A stretch of 29,905 bases of DNA from a virus, in IMG/VR virus record IMGVR_UViG_3300046028_008611, positions 1 through 29,905 of that record. One strand, 5' to 3'. Shown piece by piece: positions 15,629 to 24,385 of the stretch. Under the pieces are notes generated by a model that saw only the letters and a program-made list of their open reading frames with translations, was not told the origin of the DNA and searched no databases. The translations under genes were made by a program, and so were the position numbers. Position 1 is the first letter of the stretch. Every line of letters begins with the position of its first letter.

Positions 15629-16471
15629 ATGGATTTATCATTATTGAAAGCGAGACTAGATGGACTCCAATCAAAACCATCTGCGGGAGGTAACAAAACC
15701 GACTATTCAACTATCTTTTGGAACCCAAAAGTAGGTAAACATCAAATTAGAATCGTACCATCAGCGTTTGATTCTAAAAACCCATTTAAAGAATTAAAAT
15801 TTTATTATGGTATTACCAATAAGGTAATGATTTCACCATCAAATTTTAATGAAAAAGACCCAATTGCTTTATTTGCTTCTAAACTTAGAGAAGAGTATAA
15901 TAAAGAAAATTTCGTACTTGCTAAAAAATTAGACCCTAAAAACCGTGTTTTCGCACCTGTAGTTGTACGTGGTGAAGAAGATAAAGGTGTTCGTTTATGG
16001 CAATTTGGAAAACAAGTATATGAAGAACTACTTGCACTTGCAGTAGATGATGAAATTGGAGATTACACTGACATAGTTTCAGGACGTGATCTTACAGTTG
16101 AAACTGTTGGACCAGAGTCTACAGGTACTCCTTATAATAAATCTTCTATTCGTGTTAGATTAAAATCAACACCACTTAGTGAAAATAAAGATGAGGCACA
16201 AGCTTGGTTAGATAACCAACCAAACCCGGTTGAATTATTTAAACGTTACACGTTTGATGAAATGAAATCAGCATTAGAAAAATGGTTATCACCAGAGGAT
16301 GCAGCTGAAGAAGGAGATATTATTTCTGAACCAGCAGTCGCGTTTGATGAACCTAAATCAAACTTCGCTTTAGATACTTCTGCACCTAAAGTAAAACAGA
16401 ACAAAGTAGATCAATTTGATTCTTTATTTGATGAAGATAAAAAAGAAGATTTTGACGATTTACCGTTCTAA
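15629..16471 (+). CDS. gp32: Single-stranded DNA-binding protein (gp32-like)
   Basis: This 280-residue protein has the gp32-like plan. A basic N-terminus (MDLSLLKARLDGLQSK) is probably for cooperativity. The core has the diagnostic IFWNPKVGKHQIRIVPS, then FKELKFYYGI and FAPVVVRGEEDKGVRLWQFG. The C-terminal tail is acidic and ends in EDFDDLPF. It coats single-stranded DNA in replication and recombination. T4 gp32 uses His and three Cys to bind zinc; this protein has no Cys, so the zinc site is absent. The DDLPF end is the form of SSB tail that recruits partner proteins in bacteria, and it is shared with the 82-residue protein at 29206. UvsX starts two bases downstream. Confidence 0.9.
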   Translation: MDLSLLKARLDGLQSKPSAGGNKTDYSTIFWNPKVGKHQIRIVPSAFDSKNPFKELKFYYGITNKVMISPSNFNEKDPIALFASKLREEYNKENFVLAKKLDPKNRVFAPVVVRGEEDKGVRLWQFGKQVYEELLALAVDDEIGDYTDIVSGRDLTVETVGPESTGTPYNKSSIRVRLKSTPLSENKDEAQAWLDNQPNPVELFKRYTFDEMKSALEKWLSPEDAAEEGDIISEPAVAFDEPKSNFALDTSAPKVKQNKVDQFDSLFDEDKKEDFDDLPF

Positions 16472-16473
16472 TT

Positions 16474-17553
16474 ATGGCAAGAAGTGTAAAAAAATCTCTC
16501 TCGGCGGCAGTGTCCGCCGAGATTAAAAGCAAATTTGACTTAAATAATTTTAAAACCAAAAAAGGTTTAGATAAAAACGTCAAATTTAAAGATCAACAAT
16601 GGATTCCATTATCACCAGCGTTTCAAGAAGTTACTTCTATTCCTGGTATTCCTATGGGACACATTGTGATGCTTAGAGGACATTCAGATACGGGTAAAAC
16701 CACAGCAATGATCGAAGCAGCTGTATCGGCACAAACCAATGGAATTTTACCAGTATTCATTATTACTGAGATGAAATGGAATTGGGAACATGCAGTACAG
16801 ATGGGTTTAGAAATTAATATTACTAAAGATCCTGCTACTGGAGAGGTTATTGATTATGAAGGTAATTTTATTTACGTAGATAGAGAAACACTTAATTCTA
16901 TTGAGGACGTAGCTGCGTTTATGTTAGATTTAATGGATGAGCAGAAAAAAGGTAATTTACCTTATGATTTATTATTCTTATGGGATAGTATTGGTTCAAT
17001 TCCTTGTGATTTATCAATTCGTTCAAATAAAAATAATAATGAATGGAATGCAGGTGCTATGTCAACCCAATTTGGAAATAGCGTTAATCAAAAAATTGTA
17101 ATGACTCGTAAAGAATCATCACCTTATACTAACACATTAGTAGTGGTTAATAAAGTTTGGACATTAAAACCTGAAGGTCCTATGGGACAACCAAAATTAA
17201 TGAACAAAGGTGGGTATGCTATGTGGTACGATTCAACTTTTGTAGTTACATTCGGAAATGTTATGTCTGCTGGTACATCTAAAATTAAAGCAATTAAAGA
17301 TGGTAAACAAGTAGAATTTGCAAAACGTACTAATCTACAAATTGATAAGAATCACGTTAATGGTGTTACAACTAGAGGTAAAATTATTATGACACCTCAT
17401 GGGTTTATTAATGATGATGAAAAAGAACTTAAAGCCTACAAAAACCAGTACGCTGGTGAGTGGAGTAAAATATTAGGAGGAACTGATTTCCAAGTAGTTG
17501 AAGAAGGTGAAGAAGTAATGAATACTTCTTACTTCGATCAAGAACCAGAATAA
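16474..17553 (+). CDS. uvsX: UvsX, RecA-like recombinase
   Basis: This 359-residue protein has a RecA-fold ATPase core. Walker A is GHSDTGKTT at about 69-77, and a Walker B-like strand LLFLWDSIGSIPC follows. The intervening EMKWNWEHAVQMGLEINIT and the downstream STQFGNSVNQKIVMTR, then TLVVVNKVW, fit UvsX of T4-like phages. It forms filaments on single-stranded DNA and drives strand exchange and recombination-dependent replication with the SSB encoded two bases upstream. The length is close to T4 UvsX (about 390). No mediator gene (uvsY) is visible in this window. Confidence 0.93.
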   Translation: MARSVKKSLSAAVSAEIKSKFDLNNFKTKKGLDKNVKFKDQQWIPLSPAFQEVTSIPGIPMGHIVMLRGHSDTGKTTAMIEAAVSAQTNGILPVFIITEMKWNWEHAVQMGLEINITKDPATGEVIDYEGNFIYVDRETLNSIEDVAAFMLDLMDEQKKGNLPYDLLFLWDSIGSIPCDLSIRSNKNNNEWNAGAMSTQFGNSVNQKIVMTRKESSPYTNTLVVVNKVWTLKPEGPMGQPKLMNKGGYAMWYDSTFVVTFGNVMSAGTSKIKAIKDGKQVEFAKRTNLQIDKNHVNGVTTRGKIIMTPHGFINDDEKELKAYKNQYAGEWSKILGGTDFQVVEEGEEVMNTSYFDQEPE

Positions 17554-17557
17554 ATTT

Positions 17558-18595
17558 ATGAAACACAAAGAACTATTTAGTCTCCTGAATGATATTCAGG
17601 AAGACCAGGATATCCCTACCCTAAAAAAACATGACAGGGTTTTATTAATAGATGGTTTAAATCTATTTTTTAGAAATTTTGCTATGATGAATATGGTAAA
17701 CCCTGATGGAATACACGTTGGTGGTTTAGGGGGATTTTTCCGTTCTTTAGGTGCCATGATTAGACAAATGAATCCAACTTCTGTTTATGTAGTATTCGAT
17801 GGGGCAGGTTCTACGACAAATCGTAAGAACCTACTCTCCGAGTACAAAGGAGGAAGAAATTTGCAAAGAATTACTAATTGGGAAGCATTTGAAAGCTTAG
17901 AAGAAGAACACGATTCTAAAATCGACCAAATAGTACGAGTTATACAGTATCTTAAGTTATTACCTGTAAAAACTACCTTGCTTGACAAGGTGGAAGCAGA
18001 TGATATTATTGCTGTGTTAGCTGAGAAACTTGTTGAAAAATATAATTCAACAGTTTTTATTCTTTCATCAGATAAAGATTTTGTCCAATTGGTTACTGAT
18101 AAGATTATATTATACAGACCTATGGATAAGGTTTACTTTACTCCTAAAGTGGTAGAAGAAAAGTTTGGTGTATTAACTAAAAACTTTATTTTATACAAAA
18201 CACTATTAGGTGATAGTTCTGATAATATTCAAGGAATTAAAGGATTAGGTGAGAAAGGATTATTTAAAAGGTTTCCTGAGTTAAGAACTCAAGAATTAAC
18301 CTTAGATGATATCTTTGATATATCTGCTAGGAAATATAAAGAACATTTAGTATATTCGCGTATCGTTCAAGATGAAGCTAGAATAAGAAACAATTATAAA
18401 GTCATGGATTTAAGTAATCCAATGATAGATAAAAATGAGATTAAATATCTTGAGAGTTTAATAGAAGAGGATTTCCCTGAGCTTAATTCTGAGTTATTTG
18501 TTCAATGTTATCATGAAGACAAATTAGGAGGAATTATTAGGAATGTGGAATCATGGGTAGAGGATAATTTTTCACAATTTAAAGGTTATAAATAA
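17558..18595 (+). CDS. 5'-3' exonuclease / RNase H (FEN family)
   Basis: This 345-residue protein has the FEN acidic metal-binding set: IDGLNLFFRNF with Asp32, VVFDGAG with Asp81, EADDIIA with Glu146, Asp148 and Asp149, SSDKDF with Asp172 and Asp174, and GDSSDNI with Asp219 and Asp222. The helix-hairpin-helix segment GIKGLGEKG follows at about 226-234. It likely removes RNA primers and 5' flaps, the role of T4 RNase H. The helicase start codon directly abuts its stop. It is a free-standing protein, which suits the polymerase here, which lacks a 5' nuclease domain. Confidence 0.9.
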   Translation: MKHKELFSLLNDIQEDQDIPTLKKHDRVLLIDGLNLFFRNFAMMNMVNPDGIHVGGLGGFFRSLGAMIRQMNPTSVYVVFDGAGSTTNRKNLLSEYKGGRNLQRITNWEAFESLEEEHDSKIDQIVRVIQYLKLLPVKTTLLDKVEADDIIAVLAEKLVEKYNSTVFILSSDKDFVQLVTDKIILYRPMDKVYFTPKVVEEKFGVLTKNFILYKTLLGDSSDNIQGIKGLGEKGLFKRFPELRTQELTLDDIFDISARKYKEHLVYSRIVQDEARIRNNYKVMDLSNPMIDKNEIKYLESLIEEDFPELNSELFVQCYHEDKLGGIIRNVESWVEDNFSQFKGYK

Positions 18596-19969
18596 ATGAC
18601 ATTAAAATGTATTCAATCATATGGACATGAGTTCCAAATAAAAGTAATTTCATCACTGTTAACACACAAAGAATTTTTAGTTAACATTCATGATATTATT
18701 TCAGATGAGTATTTTGAAAATCCTGCTGTTAAGTGGTGTATAAAAGAAATACTTAACTATTACGACAAATACCACACAACACCTTCTCTTGAAGTGTTAA
18801 AGGTTGAATTACAAAAAGTAGATAATGAAGTATTACAAATCTCCATTAAAGAACAATTAAAACAAGCTTATGTTTCATCTGATGAAGATTTAGAATATGT
18901 TCAAGAAGAATTTACTAATTTTTGTAAAAATCAACAATTAAAAAAAGCATTAATGTCCTCTGTAGATTTATTAAAAGCAGGGGATTTTGATGGTATTCGT
19001 TTTATTGTTGATAATGCTTTAAAAGCAGGACAAGATAAAAATTTAGGACATGAATATGTTAAAGATATTGAAGAAAGATATAGAGAAAATTCAAGAGAAG
19101 TTATACCAACTCCTTGGGACCGTATTAACAATATTTTACAAGGTGGACTTGGAAATGGCGACTTTGGTCTTATATTTGGTAATCCAGGAGGTGGTAAATC
19201 TTGGTCACTAGTTGCCTTAGGAGGACATGCTGTAAGATTAGGATATAATGTTTTACACTATACTCTAGAGTTAGGAGAAGATTATGTTGGTAAAAGATAT
19301 GACGCTTATTTTACTAAAATACCAGTAGATAAAATAGATTCTTTTCGTAATAAGGTTGAAGAAACCATTCCTCAATTACCAGGTAAGTTGATTATCAAAG
19401 AATATCCAACAGGAAGGGCATCAGTTTCAACTATCGAATCACATATTGCAAAATGCACAAGCATGGGAGTAAAACCGGATATGGTTATTATTGACTATGT
19501 AGATTTACTTTCATCAAGAAAAACTAATCGCGAGCGTAAGGATGAAATTGATGATATTTATACTAGCACTAAAGGATTAGCTAGACAATTAAACATACCT
19601 GTTTGGTCTGTTTCGCAAGTTAATCGTGCAGGTGCTAAGGATAATATTATTGAAGGGGACAAGGCTGCAGGGTCGTATGATAAAATTATGATTACTGATT
19701 TTTGTATGTCTCTTTCACGTAAAAAAGAAGATAAAGTAAATAACACAGGTAGATTTCACGTTATGAAAAATAGATATGGTATGGATGGTATTACATTTTC
19801 ATTAGAAGCAGATACATCTACAGGTCATATTTCAGTAAATGATGTCTACGAGGATGATGGTGGAGATGAACATATGGCACCTAAAACTCAATCCAATAAG
19901 TTTGATACCGATGTTGACACTTTCGATAAGCAATTGTTACGCCAGAAATTTTTTGAACTAAACCCTTAA
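18596..19969 (+). CDS. gp41: Replicative DnaB-like helicase (gp41-like)
   Basis: This 457-residue protein has an N-terminal helical domain (about 1-150) and a RecA-like motor. Walker A is GNPGGGKSW at about 195-203; the linker before it reads TPWDRINNILQGGLGNGDFG. Walker B is PDMVIIDYVDLLSS, and GLARQLNIPVWSVSQVNRAG follows, as in the DnaB family. The size is near T4 gp41 (475). It unwinds DNA at the fork. No primase gene is seen next to it, so either the primase lies elsewhere or priming works differently. The gene follows the exonuclease with no spacer. Confidence 0.92.
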   Translation: MTLKCIQSYGHEFQIKVISSLLTHKEFLVNIHDIISDEYFENPAVKWCIKEILNYYDKYHTTPSLEVLKVELQKVDNEVLQISIKEQLKQAYVSSDEDLEYVQEEFTNFCKNQQLKKALMSSVDLLKAGDFDGIRFIVDNALKAGQDKNLGHEYVKDIEERYRENSREVIPTPWDRINNILQGGLGNGDFGLIFGNPGGGKSWSLVALGGHAVRLGYNVLHYTLELGEDYVGKRYDAYFTKIPVDKIDSFRNKVEETIPQLPGKLIIKEYPTGRASVSTIESHIAKCTSMGVKPDMVIIDYVDLLSSRKTNRERKDEIDDIYTSTKGLARQLNIPVWSVSQVNRAGAKDNIIEGDKAAGSYDKIMITDFCMSLSRKKEDKVNNTGRFHVMKNRYGMDGITFSLEADTSTGHISVNDVYEDDGGDEHMAPKTQSNKFDTDVDTFDKQLLRQKFFELNP

Positions 19970-19991
19970 TTTTTAAAAAAAACAACATTAC

Positions 19992-20978
19992 ATGGCAAAG
20001 AAGTCTCTATTGCAGGAAAGAATCGTTTATAAACCATTTGAATATACCGAAGCACACGACTATTGGTTAAAACAACAACAGGCTCACTGGTTACATACTG
20101 AAGTACCAATGATGTCTGATGTAAATGATTGGAAACAAAACTTAACAAAAACAGAAAAAAATATTGTAGGTTCTATATTAAAAGGGTTCGCACAGACTGA
20201 AACTGTAGTAAATGATTATTGGACAAATTTAGTAACTCAATGGTTTAGAAAACCAGAGATTATCAAAATGGCAGTTACATTTGGTGCCTTTGAGACAATT
20301 CACGCTGAAGCTTATTCTTTATTAAATGAAGAATTAGGTCTTGATGATTTTAGTGAATTTCTTGAAGATGAAGCCACAATGGCTAAGATTCAAGGTCTAA
20401 TGGATGTTAGAGATTCACACACTGGTGAAGTAGATTGGCATAAAAGAGCTAAATCATTAGCAATATTTTCAGCGTTTACTGAAGGGGTTAATTTATTTTC
20501 TTCATTTGCAATTTTACTTTCTTTTAAATTACAAAACAAACTCAAAGGAGTAGGTCAGATAGTAGAGTGGAGTATTAGAGATGAATCATTACATTCCGAA
20601 GCAGGGTGTTGGTTATTTAGAACATTAATGGAAGAAAATCCAGATTTAAATACACCTGAATTAAAAGAAGATATCAAACAAGCAGCTTTATTATCTCTAA
20701 AATTAGAATTAGACTTTATTGATAAAGTTTATGAAATGGGAGATTTAGAAGGTTGTTCAAAATATGACTTAGTTAGCTTTATTAAATATAGAGTTAATAC
20801 TAAAATGCAAGATTTAGGTTATGAGTCTATTGTAAACGGTATTGACGCTGCTTCAATTAAAAGGATGAAATGGTTTGATAGCTTATCAGCTGGTAAACAA
20901 CATACAGACTTTTTTGCAAATCGAGTAACAAATTATTCAAAAGGTGTTCAAAATTGGGATGCTAATGACTTATTTTAA
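19992..20978 (+). CDS. nrdB: Ribonucleotide reductase, class I small subunit
   Basis: This 328-residue protein carries the di-iron ferritin-like site. Glu101 and His104 are in ETIHAEAYS, Glu164 in FTEGVNLF, and Glu198 and His201 in RDESLHSEAG. The radical tyrosine is Tyr108, four residues after the histidine as in E. coli (H118/Y122). The first ligand, Asp84 in E. coli, corresponds by spacing to Glu70 in GFAQTETVV, so a Glu replaces the usual Asp. The protein generates the radical that the large subunit uses to make deoxyribonucleotides. It lies 22 bases before nrdA. Confidence 0.94.
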   Translation: MAKKSLLQERIVYKPFEYTEAHDYWLKQQQAHWLHTEVPMMSDVNDWKQNLTKTEKNIVGSILKGFAQTETVVNDYWTNLVTQWFRKPEIIKMAVTFGAFETIHAEAYSLLNEELGLDDFSEFLEDEATMAKIQGLMDVRDSHTGEVDWHKRAKSLAIFSAFTEGVNLFSSFAILLSFKLQNKLKGVGQIVEWSIRDESLHSEAGCWLFRTLMEENPDLNTPELKEDIKQAALLSLKLELDFIDKVYEMGDLEGCSKYDLVSFIKYRVNTKMQDLGYESIVNGIDAASIKRMKWFDSLSAGKQHTDFFANRVTNYSKGVQNWDANDLF

Positions 20979-20999
20979 TATATAAAATTATAAACAAAA

Positions 21000-22715
21000 A
21001 TGGATAACAACTCCTTAATAGCGGATTATAGTAATTGGATTGCTGGTAAAGATTACCCTGAATATATGGATGAAGTTTCTTTGGCTACAATTAGCAAGGG
21101 ATACTTGCTACCTGGAGAGACAGTAAGAACAGCATATAAAAGAGTATCAAATGCCGCAGCTTTTAGATTAAAAAAACCAGAATTAGCCCCTAAATTCTTT
21201 AAAATAATGTGGAATGGTTGGCTAGGTCTTGCATCACCAGTTTTATCAAATATGGGGACAGATAGAGGTTTACCTATTTCATGTTTTGGTATAGATACAC
21301 CTGATTCAATACGTGGAATCGGTTTAACTAACGCGGAACTAATGAAATTAACCGCCTCTGGTGGTGGTGTAGGTATTTCATTATCTCGAATTAGACCACG
21401 TGGAACCGAAATTTCAGGAAATGGTAAATCTGAAGGAGTAGTGCCATGGGCTAAAATATATGATTCATCTATTATTGCTACAAATCAGGGTAATGTTAGA
21501 AGAGGAGCAGCTTCGGTAAATTTAGATATTAATCATGCCGATGTCGATGAATTTTTAGAAATTAGAAGACCAAAAGGTGACCCAAACAGACAATGTTTAA
21601 ACTTACACCAATGTGTAGTTATTGATGATCATTTTATGCGTCGATTAGAAACACGTGATTCTGAAACATTAAATACTTGGGCTAAAGTATTAAAATCAAG
21701 AATGGAAACTGGTGAACCTTACATTATGTACAAAGATAATGTAAATAAACAAAACCCAATGGCTTACATGCTAAATAATTTAGATGTAACTATGACTAAT
21801 ATCTGTTCTGAAATTACATTATTTACAGATGAAGAACATTCATTTATCTGTTGTTTATCCTCTTTAAATTTAGCTAAATATGAAGAATGGAAAGATACAG
21901 ATACTGTAGAGATGGCTACTTGGTTCTTAGATGGTGTAATGCAAGAATTTATTGAAAAATCTAATGGTATAGATTCATTAACTAGAACAAATGCACATGC
22001 TAGAAAAGGTAGAGCATTAGGTTTAGGAGTAATGGGTTGGCATACTTTCTTACAACAAAAAGGATTACCATTTAACTCAATTGCCTCTACAGCTCACACA
22101 CATAATATTTTTAGTGATATTAGAAATAAAGCAGAAAAAGCATCTAGAGATATGGCGGTTGAATATGGGGAACCATTATGGTGTAGAGGTACAGGTATGA
22201 GAAATACTCATTTACTTGCAATTGCCCCAACAGTGTCTAATTCAGTAATTACAGGTGGTATTTCAGCTGGTATTGAACCTTTACCTGCTAACATTTATAC
22301 ATTTAATGGTGCTAAAGGTACTTTTATTAGAAAAAACAAAGTATTAGAAGCTTTATTAGAAAGTAAAGGTTACAACAAAGATGAATATTGGGATCAAATG
22401 TTAAGAGATAATGGTTCAGTAGTAGGGTTATCGGATAATATTTTATCACCAGATGAAAAAGAATTATTTTTAACATTCCCCGAAATCAACCAATTAGAAT
22501 TAGTTAGACAAGCAGCTATCAGACAAAGATATATTGACCAAACTCAATCATTAAACTTAAGTTTTGATGTAAATGATTCACCAAAATGGATTAATCAAGT
22601 TCATATCGAAGCTTGGAAATTAGGAGTTAAAACCTTGTATTATTTAAGAACAGATTCAGTAATAAAAGGTGATTTAGGTTCTAGACAAGCAGACTGTGTG
22701 AGCTGTGATGGTTAA
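21000..22715 (+). CDS. nrdA: Ribonucleotide reductase, class I large subunit, no ATP-cone
   Basis: This 571-residue protein shows the class I catalytic N-x-C-x-E (Asn267, Cys269, Glu271 in NICSEITL). It also has Cys95 in PISCFGIDTP, the GGGVGISLSRIRPRG loop and the C-terminal redox pair Cys566/Cys569 (ADCVSCDG). E. coli and T4 enzymes are about 750-760 residues; here the N-terminal ATP-cone is absent, so dATP would not switch the enzyme off in the usual way. It supplies dNTPs for phage DNA. NrdB comes first in the operon. No thioredoxin or glutaredoxin gene is visible nearby, so the host reductant is presumably used. Confidence 0.95.
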   Translation: MDNNSLIADYSNWIAGKDYPEYMDEVSLATISKGYLLPGETVRTAYKRVSNAAAFRLKKPELAPKFFKIMWNGWLGLASPVLSNMGTDRGLPISCFGIDTPDSIRGIGLTNAELMKLTASGGGVGISLSRIRPRGTEISGNGKSEGVVPWAKIYDSSIIATNQGNVRRGAASVNLDINHADVDEFLEIRRPKGDPNRQCLNLHQCVVIDDHFMRRLETRDSETLNTWAKVLKSRMETGEPYIMYKDNVNKQNPMAYMLNNLDVTMTNICSEITLFTDEEHSFICCLSSLNLAKYEEWKDTDTVEMATWFLDGVMQEFIEKSNGIDSLTRTNAHARKGRALGLGVMGWHTFLQQKGLPFNSIASTAHTHNIFSDIRNKAEKASRDMAVEYGEPLWCRGTGMRNTHLLAIAPTVSNSVITGGISAGIEPLPANIYTFNGAKGTFIRKNKVLEALLESKGYNKDEYWDQMLRDNGSVVGLSDNILSPDEKELFLTFPEINQLELVRQAAIRQRYIDQTQSLNLSFDVNDSPKWINQVHIEAWKLGVKTLYYLRTDSVIKGDLGSRQADCVSCDG

Positions 22716-22727
22716 CAAGATACCACA

Positions 22728-22740
22728 TATTTATAACTAG
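22728..22740 (+). promoter_or_regulatory. Late promoter-like motif before lysis region
   Basis: TATTTATAACTAG keeps the first nine bases of the class 2 motif found before sheath. It lies 20 bases before a strong hairpin with a T-rich tail, so much of any transcript from it would stop after about 45 bases, or it would be attenuated before the lysis genes. Confidence 0.4.
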
Positions 22741-22759
22741 ATTAATAAAATAAAATGTT

Positions 22760-22793
22760 ATGCCTCTTACTATAAGTAAGGGGCATTTCCTTT
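22760..22793 (+). terminator. Intrinsic terminator after nrdA
   Basis: TGCCTCTTACT (22761-22771), loop ATA, AGTAAGGGGCA (22775-22785) form 11 bp with one G-T wobble, plus an outer A-T pair. The tail is TTTCCTTT. It most simply ends the ribonucleotide reductase transcript. Confidence 0.8.
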
Positions 22794-22823
22794 CTCACAT
22801 AGTATTAACTAAAAATAATTCAA

Positions 22824-23009
22824 ATGAATCAAGAACTAGTGTTAAACGAAATCTTAAACCACCTTAAAGAATTAAAACCAACTACAAAATCTAAACCTAT
22901 AATTAAACTTTTACAAGAACTAGAAAACCAACATAAAATCCAAGAAGAAAAACTACAAGTTCAAATTAATCAACTAAAAACTGAAAACCAACGTTTAAGT
23001 CATCTATGA
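22824..23009 (+). CDS. Coiled-coil mini-protein
   Basis: This encodes 61 residues, almost entirely helical and charged (ELENQHKIQEEKLQVQINQL, then KTENQRLSHL), predicting a coiled coil over its second half. There is no signal peptide or membrane span. It lies between the nrdA terminator and the lysis genes. The function is unknown; a small oligomeric regulator or a partner of the adjacent membrane proteins is possible. Confidence 0.6.
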   Translation: MNQELVLNEILNHLKELKPTTKSKPIIKLLQELENQHKIQEEKLQVQINQLKTENQRLSHL

Positions 23010-23047
23010 CTTATTTAAAAATTTCCAATACGTATAAGAAAGTACTG

Positions 23048-23092
23048 TTACACTTAATTAGTTATTTTTTATTTAATTTAATATAAGTGTAA
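23048..23092 (+). promoter_or_regulatory. Inverted repeat abutting the holin-like start codon
   Basis: TTACACTTA (23048-23056) and TAAGTGTAA (23084-23092) are perfect 9-base inverted copies separated by 27 AT-rich bases. The second arm ends one base before the ATG at 23094. In RNA it would form a hairpin whose 3' arm covers the ribosome-binding zone; in DNA it could be an operator. Confidence 0.5.
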
Positions 23093-23093
23093 T

Positions 23094-23336
23094 ATGGCTT
23101 TTAAAGACATTTTTAAAAAATCCAACGACTATAATGAAAAAACAATAATTGGTTTTCTTTCATTTATGGTAATGGTAATGGCAATTATAGTAGATTTAGT
23201 AACAGGGTGGTTAGGTAAACCTTTAGAATTAAATGAATATATCTTTGATGCGTTCATGTATATTACTTTAGGATCTTTCCTACCAGATGTATTGGAAAAA
23301 TTTGCATTAATAAAAAACGGTAAAAAAGAAGAATAA
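23094..23336 (+). CDS. Holin-like small membrane protein
   Basis: This 80-residue protein has a charged N-terminus, a hydrophobic segment at about 18-41 (IIGFLSFMVMVMAIIVDLV), a second at about 50-68 (FDAFMYITLGSFL) and a Lys/Glu-rich tail. This two-span plan with a charged end is that of a class II holin. It overlaps the endolysin start by one base (TAATG), giving tight coupling. The alternative is an unrelated small membrane protein, but the neighbouring muralytic enzyme makes a lysis role likely. Confidence 0.65.
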   Translation: MAFKDIFKKSNDYNEKTIIGFLSFMVMVMAIIVDLVTGWLGKPLELNEYIFDAFMYITLGSFLPDVLEKFALIKNGKKEE

Positions 23337-23947
23337 TGAGCTTAAAAAGTTTACAAGAAAAGATCGGGGTAGCTGCAGATGGAGTATTCGGTCCTGGAAC
23401 AATGAAAAAAGCAATGGAGTTTTATAAATTAACTCCTGTAAGAGCAGCACATTTCTTCGCACAAACTGCTCATGAAACAGGTGGTTTTAAAGCTTTCTCA
23501 GAAAACTTAAACTATTCAGCACAAGGTCTTCAAGGTATCTTTGGAAAATACTTTCCAGGTAACTTAGAAGAATCTTATGCTAGAAATCCTGAAAAAATCG
23601 CTAACAGAGTTTACGCATCTAGAATGGGTAACGGAGCAGAAGCTTCAGGAGATGGATTTAAATTTAGAGGAAGAGGTGCTCTTCAATTAACTGGAAAAGA
23701 CAATTATAAAGCATTTTCAGATTACTTGAAAAAACCAGAAATCATGACTAATCCTGACTTAGTAGCTACAACTTATTCATTTGAATCAGCAATGTTCTTC
23801 TTTGATAAAAATAAATTGTGGTCAATATGTGATCAAGGAATCAACGATGCAGCAATATTAGCATTAACAAAAAGAATTAACGGTGGTACTCACGGGTTAG
23901 AAGACAGAAATCAAAAAACTAAAAAGTATTACGAATACGTTAAATAA
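23336..23947 (+). CDS. Endolysin, GH19 chitinase-like muramidase
   Basis: This 203-residue protein opens with a mini peptidoglycan-binding-like stretch (LQEKIGVAADGVFGPGTMKK, residues 6-25). The GH19 domain follows: AAHFFAQTAHETGGF with the likely catalytic Glu47, YASRMGNG at about 93-100, then GDGFKFRGRGALQLTGKDNY. It is free of a signal peptide, so it needs a holin to reach the wall. It is flanked by two holin-like genes and starts within the stop of the first. GH19 endolysins cut the glycan backbone of peptidoglycan. Confidence 0.93.
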   Translation: MSLKSLQEKIGVAADGVFGPGTMKKAMEFYKLTPVRAAHFFAQTAHETGGFKAFSENLNYSAQGLQGIFGKYFPGNLEESYARNPEKIANRVYASRMGNGAEASGDGFKFRGRGALQLTGKDNYKAFSDYLKKPEIMTNPDLVATTYSFESAMFFFDKNKLWSICDQGINDAAILALTKRINGGTHGLEDRNQKTKKYYEYVK

Positions 23948-23958
23948 GTTACTATAAG

Positions 23959-24375
23959 ATGAAAACTTCACTATTAATTACATTATCATTGACAACAGCA
24001 TGCGCCTTTATAGGTTCATATTTTATGAATCTTACAGCAGATAACATCGAACAATACCTTTCAGTAGCATTTGTAATTTTTGCAGATGGATTTTTTGGCG
24101 TGTGGGCTGGAATCAAGAGAGAAGGATTCCAAACTCGTAAAGCATTAAGTGTAATAAAAACATTTTTATTTTGGATAATAATGCTCTCAGCTATACTAAC
24201 AATAGAAAAAGGATTTACGGGGACAGCTTGGTTAAGTGAAACAATTATGGCTCCATTTTTAGTATTTCAATTAATAAGCATATTAAAAAATGCTTCAATG
24301 GTTGGAGTAGTTAAAAATGAGTTACTAACTCAAATCTTAGATAAGTTAGATAAACATAAAGGACAACGAGAATAA
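23959..24375 (+). CDS. Second holin-like membrane protein (Phage_holin_4-type look)
   Basis: This encodes 138 residues with about four hydrophobic segments: LLITLSLTTACAFIGSYF (about 5-22), LSVAFVIFADGFFGVWAGI, TFLFWIIMLSAILTI and MAPFLVFQLISIL. A polar, charged tail follows (LLTQILDKLDKHKGQRE). The DGFFGVWAGIKREGFQTRKA pattern resembles toxin-secretion/phage lysis holins. It starts 11 bases after the endolysin and ends with an intrinsic terminator, closing the lysis cassette. Whether this or the gene at 23094 is the true holin, or one is an antiholin, cannot be told from sequence. Confidence 0.68.
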   Translation: MKTSLLITLSLTTACAFIGSYFMNLTADNIEQYLSVAFVIFADGFFGVWAGIKREGFQTRKALSVIKTFLFWIIMLSAILTIEKGFTGTAWLSETIMAPFLVFQLISILKNASMVGVVKNELLTQILDKLDKHKGQRE

Positions 24376-24385
24376 TTATAAAGAT

